Shown here: one piece after another, positions 36,436 through 45,960 of the stretch
Layout: each line of letters starts with the position of its first letter
Position numbering within the stretch: position 1 is the stretch's first letter
Origin: Lyophyllum atratum
Lineage: Eukaryota > Basidiomycota > Agaricomycetes > Agaricales > Lyophyllaceae
DNA length: 64,000 bases
Direction: 5' to 3'
Assembly (NCBI GenBank): GCA_014905825.1
Contig: JACGCN010000008.1
Location: 1,240,001-1,304,000, forward strand
Position numbers and translations under genes: made by a program
The notes under the pieces: model-generated
Databases searched by the model: none
What the model was told of the DNA's origin: nothing
The model's input: only the letters and a program-made list of their open reading frames with translations

Positions 36436-36620
36436 ATTGGATGAGTTACAACAAATGATTGTTTTGGGGGTAGATTTGGCTCGATTGACTACCGTTTGGC
36501 TTGAATAGGCTCAATTCCGCCCGACCGACTTTTCACTGGGCTTGAAGCTTGAAGCCCCCAGATCTAGATCTCGGTCACGCCATGCTCGCAATGGCCCATA
36601 CTCGCACGTTTATTTTGATT

Positions 36621-39600
36621 GGTTTATGCATGGTTGTGCTGGGCAGTTATCTGCCCGGAAGTTGCCGGGCAGATAACTTTCGGTCGTCTTTCTGGTCAAT
36701 TGTGAGCTCGAGAAAAGCTCTGAAGGGACTATGAATATATGTAGACATTCAGTGGAGCCCATCTATTGTATCTACGCTTTTGAATGGGAAAATTCGGTTG
36801 CGTGGAAGAAGACAGCCTGCCACATGCCAAGAGTTATCTGCCACCCTCAAAAGTTATCTGCCACAGCCCTATGTTATCTGCCAGTGGGCTATCTCTGCAT
36901 TCCGTGGACCTTCCCCTGCCCCCCAAAAAAGAACTACATAAGCTACTCCTCATTGGATGCCATATCTCTGAGCTGATGGAAATTCAGTGCTTTGCTGTTG
37001 CAAAATGGATGCTATTCAGTGGAGACCTTCTTGAAATCTTCTCAGCCCTTCCCAGCCTGCACTTGTGCACAATTAATGCCCAAATTTGATTACAAGAGAG
37101 GTTTGAGTCTATAGAATGCGCGCTGAAGTCCCAAAGGCTTCTCATCTCGTTCTCATTGAGAAAACGATGGTCAACGCGTCGCGCGCGCGCGACGCGATTC
37201 TGACGTGTCGGACTTCGAATTGTCGATCACATCTCCCAAACTCGTCGTTCGCGCTCGGATTCTGGATGCACAAATTGTGTTTCTTTGATGCTGCGCGGGT
37301 CATGTAGTACAGGCTACGGTCCTACCCACTTCTGAGAGAAAAAAATCGAAAATCTGACCAGATTTCCGGGTTCTCTCCCCTTCTTCTTTCTTTTTCTTCT
37401 TTTGCTTTGTAATATACCCAGCACAACCATGCATAAACCTTGATTGGTTTATGCATGGTTGTGCTGGGCAGTTATCTGCCCGGAAGTTGCCGGGCAGATA
37501 ACTTTCGGTCGTCTTTCTGGTCAATTGTGAGCTCGAGAAAAGCTCTGAAGGGACTATGAATATATGTAGACATTCAGTGGAGCCCATCTATTGTATCTAC
37601 GCTTTTGAATGGGAAAATTCGGTTGCGTGGAAGAAGACAGCCTGCCACATGCCAAGAGTTATCTGCCACCCTCAAAAGTTATCTGCCACAGCCCTATGTT
37701 ATCTGCCAGTGGGCTATCTCTGCATTCCGTGGACCTTCCCCTGCCCCCCAAAAAAGAACTACATAAGCTACTCCTCATTGGATGCCATATCTCTGAGCTG
37801 ATGGAAATTCAGTGCTTTGCTGTTGCAAAATGGATGCTATTCAGTGGAGACCTTCTTGAAATCTTCTCAGCCCTTCCCAGCCTGCACTTGTGCACAATTA
37901 ATGCCCAAATTTGATTACAAGAGAGGTTTGAGTCTATAGAATGCGCGCTGAAGTCCCAAAGGCTTCTCATCTCGTTCTCATTGAGAAAACGATGGTCAAC
38001 GCGTCGCGCGCGCGCGACGCGATTCTGACGTGTCGGACTTCGAATTGTCGATCACATCTCCGAAACTCGTCGTTCGCGCTCGGATTCTGGATGCACAAAT
38101 TGTGTTTCTTTGATGCTGCGCGGGTCATGTAGTACAGGCTACGGTCCTACCCACTTCTGAGAGAAAAAAATCGAAAATCTGACCAGATTTCCGGGTTCTC
38201 TCCCCTTCTTCTTTCTTTTTCTTCTTTTGCTTTGTAATATACCCAGCACAACCATGCATAAACCTTGATTGGTTTATGCATGGTTGTGCTGGGCAGTTAT
38301 CTGCCCGGAAGTTGCCGGGCAGATAACTTTCGGTCGTCTTTCTGGTCAATTGTGAGCTCGAGAAAAGCTCTGAAGGGACTATGAATATATGTAGACATTC
38401 AGTGGAGCCCATCTATTGTATCTACGCTTTTGAATGGGAAAATTCGGTTGCGTGGAAGAAGACAGCCTGCCACATGCCAAGAGTTATCTGCCACCCTCAA
38501 AAGTTATCTGCCACAGCCCTATGTTATCTGCCAGTGGGCTATCTCTGCATTCCGTGGACCTTCCCCTGCCCCCCAAAAAAGAACTACATAAGCTACTCCT
38601 CATTGGATGCCATATCTCTGAGCTGATGGAAATTCAGTGCTTTGCTGTTGCAAAATGGATGCTATTCAGTGGAGACCTTCTTGAAATCTTCTCAGCCCTT
38701 CCCAGCCTGCACTTGTGCACAATTAATGCCCAAATTTGATTACAAGAGAGGTTTGAGTCTATAGAATGCGCGCTGAAGTCCCAAAGGCTTCTCATCTCGT
38801 TCTCATTGAGAAAACGATGGTCAACGCGTCGCGCGCGCGCGACGCGATTCTGACGTGTCGGACTTCGAATTGTCGATCACATCTCCGAAACTCGTCGTTC
38901 GCGCTCGGATTCTGGATGCACAAATTGTGTTTCTTTGATGCTGCGCGGGTCATGTAGTACAGGCTACGGTCCTACCCACTTCTGAGAGAAAAAAATCGAA
39001 AATCTGACCAGATTTCCGGGTTCTCTCCCCTTCTTCTTTCTTTTTCTTCTTTTGCTTTGTAATATACCCAGCACAATATTTTGATTGGTTTATGCATGGT
39101 TGTGCTGGGCAGTTATCTGCCCGGAAGTTGCCGGGCAGATAACTTTCGGTCGTCTTTCTGGTCAATTGTGAGCTCGAGAAAAGCTCTGAAGGGACTATGA
39201 ATATATGTAGACATTCAGTGGAGCCCATCTATTGTATCTACGCTTTTGAATGGGAAAATTCGGTTGCGTGGAAGAAGACAGCCTGCCACATGCCAAGAGT
39301 TATCTGCCACCCTCAAAAGTTATCTGCCACAGCCCTATGTTATCTGCCAGTGGGCTATCTCTGCATTCCGTGGACCTTCCCCTGCCCCCCAAAAAAGAAC
39401 TACATAAGCTACTCCTCATTGGATGCCATATCTCTGAGCTGATGGAAATTCAGTGCTTTGCTGTTGCAAAATGGATGCTATTCAGTGGAGACCTTCTTGA
39501 AATCTTCTCAGCCCTTCCCAGCCTGCACTTGTGCACAATTAATGCCCAAATTTGATTACAAGAGAGGTTTGAGTCTATAGAATGCGCGCTGAAGTCCCAA

Positions 39601-41543
39601 AGGCTTCTCATCTCGTTCTCATTGAGAAAACGATGGTCAACGCGTCGCGCGCGCGCGACGCGATTCTGACGTGTCGGACTTCGAATTGTCGATCACATCT
39701 CCCAAACTCGTCGTTCGCGCTCGGATTCTGGATGCACAAATTGTGTTTCTTTGATGCTGCGCGGGTCATGTAGTACAGGCTACGGTCCTACCCACTTCTG
39801 AGAGAAAAAAATCGAAAATCTGACCAGATTTCCGGGTTCTCTCCCCTTCTTCTTTCTTTTTCTTCTTTTGCTTTGTAATATACCCAGCACAACCATGCAT
39901 AAACCTTGATTGGTTTATGCATGGTTGTGCTGGGCAGTTATCTGCCCGGAAGTTGCCGGGCAGATAACTTTCGGTCGTCTTTCTGGTCAATTGTGAGCTC
40001 GAGAAAAGCTCTGAAGGGACTATGAATATATGTAGACATTCAGTGGAGCCCATCTATTGTATCTACGCTTTTGAATGGGAAAATTCGGTTGCGTGGAAGA
40101 AGACAGCCTGCCACATGCCAAGAGTTATCTGCCACCCTCAAAAGTTATCTGCCACAGCCCTATGTTATCTGCCAGTGGGCTATCTCTGCATTCCGTGGAC
40201 CTTCCCCTGCCCCCCAAAAAAGAACTACATAAGCTACTCCTCATTGGATGCCATATCTCTGAGCTGATGGAAATTCAGTGCTTTGCTGTTGCAAAATGGA
40301 TGCTATTCAGTGGAGACCTTCTTGAAATCTTCTCAGCCCTTCCCAGCCTGCACTTGTGCACAATTAATGCCCAAATTTGATTACAAGAGAGGTTTGAGTC
40401 TATAGAATGCGCGCTGAAGTCCCAAAGGCTTCTCATCTCGTTCTCATTGAGAAAACGATGGTCAACGCGTCGCGCGCGCGCGACGCGATTCTGACGTGTC
40501 GGACTTCGAATTGTCGATCACATCTCCGAAACTCGTCGTTCGCGCTCGGATTCTGGATGCACAAATTGTGTTTCTTTGATGCTGCGCGGGTCATGTAGTA
40601 CAGGCTACGGTCCTACCCACTTCTGAGAGAAAAAAATCGAAAATCTGACCAGATTTCCGGGTTCTCTCCCCTTCTTCTTTCTTTTTCTTCTTTTGCTTTG
40701 TAATATACCCAGCACAACCATGCATAAACCTTGATTGGTTTATGCATGGTTGTGCTGGGCAGTTATCTGCCCGGAAGTTGCCGGGCAGATAACTTTCGGT
40801 CGTCTTTCTGGTCAATTGTGAGCTCGAGAAAAGCTCTGAAGGGACTATGAATATATGTAGACATTCAGTGGAGCCCATCTATTGTATCTACGCTTTTGAA
40901 TGGGAAAATTCGGTTGCGTGGAAGAAGACAGCCTGCCACATGCCAAGAGTTATCTGCCACCCTCAAAAGTTATCTGCCACAGCCCTATGTTATCTGCCAG
41001 TGGGCTATCTCTGCATTCCGTGGACCTTCCCCTGCCCCCCAAAAAAGAACTACATAAGCTACTCCTCATTGGATGCCATATCTCTGAGCTGATGGAAATT
41101 CAGTGCTTTGCTGTTGCAAAATGGATGCTATTCAGTGGAGACCTTCTTGAAATCTTCTCAGCCCTTCCCAGCCTGCACTTGTGCACAATTAATGCCCAAA
41201 TTTGATTACAAGAGAGGTTTGAGTCTATAGAATGCGCGCTGAAGTCCCAAAGGCTTCTCATCTCGTTCTCATTGAGAAAACGATGGTCAACGCGTCGCGC
41301 GCGCGCGACGCGATTCTGACGTGTCGGACTTCGAATTGTCGATCACATCTCCGAAACTCGTCGTTCGCGCTCGGATTCTGGATGCACAAATTGTGTTTCT
41401 TTGATGCTGCGCGGGTCATGTAGTACAGGCTACGGTCCTACCCACTTCTGAGAGAAAAAAATCGAAAATCTGACCAGATTTCCGGGTTCTCTCCCCTTCT
41501 TCTTTCTTTTTCTTCTTTTGCTTTGTAATATACCCAGCACAAC
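36621..41543 (+). repeat. tandem array of six 819-bp TIR units arranged as two trimers
   Basis: Units start at 36621, 37446, 38271, 39087, 39912 and 40737. Complete units are 819 bp, begin GGTTTATGCATGGTT and end AACCATGCATAAACC, with TTGATT between neighbours. Units 3 and 6 are truncated by about 13 bp at their right ends. Units 1 and 4 share CTCCCAAAC near their ends where 2, 3, 5 and 6 have CTCCGAAAC. The pattern is therefore P-R-R(short) twice, a 2466-bp higher-order repeat. Each unit holds five copies of GTTATCTGCC, a 20-bp GC-rich palindrome, and a 101-codon open frame with no recognisable protein. Near-zero divergence implies very recent amplification. Confidence 0.93.
36639..36876 (+). 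repeat. GTTATCTGCC motif cluster in array unit 1
   Basis: Two copies form a stem-loop right inside the unit terminus (AGTTATCTGCCCGG, 5-nt loop, then the reverse complement). Three direct copies follow at about 36833-36876, spaced about 20 bp apart. The same layout recurs in all six units. Subterminal repeated decamers resemble transposase-binding sites; this is inference. Confidence 0.75.
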
Positions 41544-44500
41544 GTGCGAGTATGGGCCATTGCGAGCATGGCGTGACCGAGATCTAGATCTGGGGGCTTC
41601 AAGCTTCAAGCCCAGTGAAAATAGGACATGTTGGGGTATGTTTAGGTCTGCTGAGATCGGTTTGTCGCCGATCCATCTGCTTATGTCTGCAGCAATCGGA
41701 TTGAAAACATTTTGTATGCCTCGTAAACCTACAACCCACAGTCGCATGAATCACGAAATTCTGCATCAACGTCGCATCAACGAGATTACATTCATGGGCA
41801 CCTTCGACAGTATTTGACACTGTTTGACTCGGACAGCACATTTTTCTGTTATTTTTTTCGTCGCACCACTTCTCTTTGACCTCCATCATATTCAACCAAG
41901 TCCATTCGACATGGCTCTTCCCCTTCCCCTTCCTTTGTATCTGTCTTCCTATGACCTTCTATTCCGTGAGACCACCCGACCCTTGCTGTGATCGGGTCCT
42001 CGTCCGCAAGTGAGCGTTGCGGCCTCACGGATCTGACGGAGACGTTGACCATGGGCTGCAGGCCTTCCACTTACGCGCTCTATCCTCACGCCAGTGCCAG
42101 TTCGTGTACATCCGGGCTCGACTGTGTGGGTTGAACCTTGCGCTGGCGGCCAGCCTCACAGTCGGCTTTGAAGGGACGTCTGGGGCTCATTGTAAGTACT
42201 TCGAGATCATTGAATGTGTTACTCTCCTTGTCTCATACTGCTTCCTTATAGTGAGGGCTCTGTGAAACAGCCCCTTCCCTCCATTTCTGAAGATAGTCGG
42301 ACTCAGCATTGGTGTCAGATCCGACGATGGTATGATAGTGCCATTTGCGATGATCTTGGCTGATCTTTCATTGCAGCCGCTCCATGGCTACTTCCACTCT
42401 TCGTTCTCCCAAGGAAGACTTGTGCAACGTAAGCGGCTCGTAGTGTTCAGGTTCTTTTGTCAGCTCAGTACCCTCCTGCGATGATGCCATGCGCCCGCCC
42501 GAGCCTGATGCCCACGAAGCTCCCTGGTATAGTAGAAGTGATGCCCCTGAGCACAGGATGCACTCGAGAGACTTGCTGCGGGGAAGGGTGTGTGGTGGTC
42601 GCCGTTCTATCGGGCGTGTTCGCTCGAGTAAGGGTGTCCTATGTATATTATCAGTAGTAGTACGAAGCAATGAAAAGCGATTTTATTGGTTCCATCCTAT
42701 GCTATGATAAGGTTTCGGATGTCAACCAATGTCGACGTATAGCAACATACAGAAACCGAAATATATCTGCAAGTCAAATATCTGAGCAGATGCCAACAGA
42801 TTTTCATCTGCAAATAGTCCGGAATTCTGCTTTGGTCGGTTGTCATCAGCGAGAACCGATGACAACTGATATGCGCCGATCTGAACATGTCCTGTTTTGA
42901 CTGGGCTTCAAGCTTCAAGCCCAGTGAAAAGTCGGTCGGGCGGAATTGAGCCTATTCAAGCCAAACGGTAGTCAATCGAGCCAAATCTACCCCAAAACAA
43001 TCATTTGTTGTAACTCATCCAATGGTTTGTGGTTAAGTTCAGCCAATGTTGTGAACTGGAGATGACTTCATGAATTGACTTCATCAAATAGACATGTGAA
43101 ATCCGTCCGACTCAAGCTTTTGTATCGTCATGGACATCTCAACAGAATATTTCCTTTCCTCAAAGCCATTGTTTGCTCTTATTTCAGAGCGAACTTGGCG
43201 CGAAATACATAAGTCTGACGGAGGCCGCAAAACGACTTCTTCATTTCTTTCCCCCCAACCACCATATTCTTGGGATCCCGTCTTGCGAGGATGGGACCCA
43301 GGAATGATTTCCATGAAGGGACCCCTCGTAGGTGTAAACGGGCTGCCATTACACTGGATACGATTGGGCAATGGAGGAAGATGAAGACGTCGACCCACTT
43401 AAAAAGGGCCTCGACACCTTCGTTTACTTAGATAGATCCATATGATAGCACCTGCCACGAGGCCAGAAATACCAGGCGCAGGGCACATGCCAAGTTCAGA
43501 CAGCCGTCGAAGTGGACGAACCCGCTGACGAGCAGTGCAGTGGCAGTTCGGTCCTCAGGACGGACAGGTTCTTTAGAAACGCGGAGTCAACTCGCACACG
43601 ACATAGAGCCATTGAAGGCATAGCAGAAGGAAGCTCCATGAGGAGCCTTCCAGCGACCGCCGGCACCTTGGGACAAGTGCTCTCCAGGGCCGTGGCAGCA
43701 GGGTGAAGCGATAATGTGTGCCCCGCAACACATGCACTTCATGTGCCGTGGTCAGGGTCTGGTGGTCGCGGCGTTGGCGTAAGGTCGGAAGACAGAGGAA
43801 TGGAACTCATGAATATTGAATGGTTTGTGTGCAGCAGTCAAACACGAATGCCACTGGCAACGTAGGAAGGTGTTGTACTGGAGGTGGACCTCGAAATCGT
43901 ACTCAAAAGTGGGCTGACGTGAGTTCAAGGGTAGAGTGTGAGCAGCGGCAAAGACTATGAATTGCTTCACAGTTTAGCTGAATCCGACATCAGGGTCCAT
44001 CCGACTCCACGATGAATATCCAGCGCCAAATGCCACCCCTGCCTTTGACGATACATTCAATTTTGTCGCCAAGCTCTGTCTGGATACCCCATACTCTATA
44101 ACCGCTCCCGGCCCTGCGCCTTACATGTCATAGTCTTTGTTGTTACCAGCATCGCATCGCGAGTGCACAAGGATGACAGGAATGGCAATCACAAGCGAGA
44201 GCTTTCATCTGGACCATAGAATGTCGTCCGTTGAAACAAAGTTGGCCCCAGGTTTCATTAAGTAAACACCAATATTGATGATCGAAGCTTCAGTGTCCGC
44301 TGATTTCAAGTGTAACCCGTAGCTGTCTTTCAGGCCGTGTTTTGGTCTCTTCTTCGTGATGATAGGATGATCGACTCACCGCCGTACGCGCTGTATGGCA
44401 ACAAGAACTTTTTTGTAGGGTTGGGGAGTTGTTGCAGGTTAGAGTCGGGGGTGCACTCTGTACACCATCAGGCCAGGCTTGATCTGTTGGTAATGGGTAA

Positions 44501-45522
44501 CAAGGGGAAGGTACGACTCTGTGCATCAAGAGGTCTTCTTCCGGGAGATCGTCCAGTAGTTTCCATTGTCCAAAGGGGATCCCTGTGAACAAAATTGGGA
44601 GTCATACTGCATAGTTATTGATGGGAGCTGTTGAGAATGGGATATCAAAATACCTACTCATAAGGCCGGAGCACAAACTCTCGCACCACCATGCTAGGAA
44701 GGGGAACCACGAATTGTCCTTTTGGGTTGTCCAGGGTTTTTCAATCTTTGCTGGGCCTCGTATCTACCACATCACTTCCGTAGAACACAATATCCACATC
44801 CACAGCCGCAGTCCGTCAGGAGCTGAGGCAGCGCGTCCAACGGTAGTTTTCGATATTCTTCATAATGCAGAGTAGAAGGACAGGGGAGATGTTGGTTTCA
44901 ATCCGAGATAGGATTTGGCAGTGTGAATTAGCGCCGCTCAAGTCATGAGAGCGACGCACGATGCAAGCACAGTTAATGAAGGAGGGTTGGTCAGTGACGT
45001 ACATGGGTGTGACGATATCCCATGAGCGACCATCTACGCTTCTTGGACCAAGACGAAGTGAATGGTAGATTTTGTGATGAAATGTATATGCTTGAAAAAA
45101 TTCTAGGAGAGAAGTCAGGATATATTAAACAAGCAGTGAGGAACACGGAGTAGGGTATGCACCAAAGCCAGCAGCGTCAACTACGTTAAATGAGTGATTA
45201 CTCATGCTCATGGGAAGAGTGAAAGAAAGTCTTATACTCACTGATGAGTAAAAGACTATTGCTAAATATGTCACTGCGAAGTAAGGAAGTCATTAGAAAA
45301 GTAACAGGTTCTGCGACGGTAGTGTGTGTGTCTCGACAGGGCTGGGAAAAGAGAGCATTACATAATCAATGGTACATACGACGCAGGTCACGTGAGGTCA
45401 CGCGTTTTCTTCATTTTTTGGGTACCTCTATAAATAGATTTCAAAAATTCCCAAAACTTTTCCACCCAAATGACTTTGTATAACCTCAATCTATAAATAG
45501 ATCTCGGAACCATGCATAAACC
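41541..45522 (-). repeat. right inverted arm (mostly uninterrupted)
   Basis: Reverse complement of the left arm. It retains pre-insertion sites for the TR-GAG element, the TA element, the 9-bp-TSD element and the MITE. It carries one insertion of its own (41611-42905). A stretch near 43970 lacks about 57 bp that the left arm has. Substitutions relative to the left arm are scattered at a few percent, so the arms are older than the central array copies. Confidence 0.75.
41611..42905. mobile_element. CCCAGTG-ended element, copy A (1295 bp)
   Basis: Left end CCCAGTGAAAATAGGACATG, right end CATGTCCTGTTTTGACTGGG. It is flanked by CTTCAAG at 41604-41610 and 42906-42912. The left arm shows the unoccupied sequence, although with one CTTCAAG fewer than a simple 7-bp duplication predicts. 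No transposase ORF was seen. It is related to copy B at 50613-52003 in opposite orientation; the shared parts are both ends and some internal blocks. Confidence 0.78.
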
Positions 45523-45530
45523 ATTTGATT

Positions 45531-45960
45531 TGATCTACTCTACGCCCGTCCGGATTCCGACATGTCTGGATCGCCCTTACTCAAGCGTGTACTTACAACT
45601 TTTCTGGTCCCATGAACGCTACGCGTCCTGAACTGAAGCGACGCGCCTATTAGGAGGAGCGAGCTTCTGGCTGAAACTGCGATCTACCTGGTCTCTATGT
45701 CTTGGCACACGAACACGATCGACGCCTAAAATTCAACGAATCTGCTTTTCCAAGTTCAAAACACTGGTAATACTCAATTTGCCATGGCCTGCAAGTTAGT
45801 CCTACCTACTGGCGTTCCAGCAATCGATTGAACAACCTAACACTGGATGTAATAAACTCCTGCTCCTCCTCCTTGGAAGAGTGTTTGTGTACAGTCAACA
45901 CGTACAAAGAGACGCGGTCTACGCATGACATCATCGATTGGTCCCGTACTAGCCACCACC
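45531..45960. other. spacer between foldback element and HAM1-like gene
   Basis: 430 bp upstream of the HAM1-like start codon; promoter and 5' UTR expected. Nothing specific recognised. Confidence 0.45.

Larger units (their letters stand above)
28942..36608 (+). repeat. left inverted arm (heavily interrupted)
   Basis: Arm sequence matching the right arm in reverse complement at high identity. Matching blocks are 28942-30195, 31733-31917, 33487-34431, 35233-35420, 36436-36538 and the inner stem to about 36608. Between them lie four transposon insertions and one segmental duplication, each absent from the right arm. A degraded exon-like stretch near 29640-29790 (VDIVFYGSDVVDTRPSKD... then a stop) and a downstream GIPFGQWKLLDDLPEEDLLM segment occur in both arms. 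They may be relics of a gene carried by the element; I cannot name it. Confidence 0.7.
28942..45522. mobile_element. 16.6-kb foldback-like inverted-repeat element with 8-bp TSD
   Basis: Composite element flanked by ATTTGATT at 28934-28941 and 45523-45530. The right end reads CTCGGAACCATGCATAAACC; the left end reads GGTTCCGAG and looks like the same terminus after loss of about 10 bp between two TGGTT repeats. The outer parts are inverted copies: left 28942-30190 pairs with right 44272-45514, and inner parts pair as detailed in the arm entries. The terminal 15-mer GGTTTATGCATGGTT is the same as the terminus of the internal array units, implying one family. Long inverted arms around an internal tandem array recall Foldback/Galileo-type elements, but I cannot assign a superfamily. 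No full transposase gene was recognised, so it is probably non-autonomous. Confidence 0.75.

Noticed and set aside
36784..37089. 101-codon open frame repeated in every array unit as a possible protein
   Set aside because: It runs straight through the GTTATCTGCC repeats, has no recognisable domain, and is open in near-identical copies simply because the copies are recent.
36621..41543. CRISPR-like or tandem tRNA/rDNA array
   Set aside because: Repeat units are 819 bp with no spacers of variable sequence and no rRNA or tRNA similarity; they are TIR elements in tandem.
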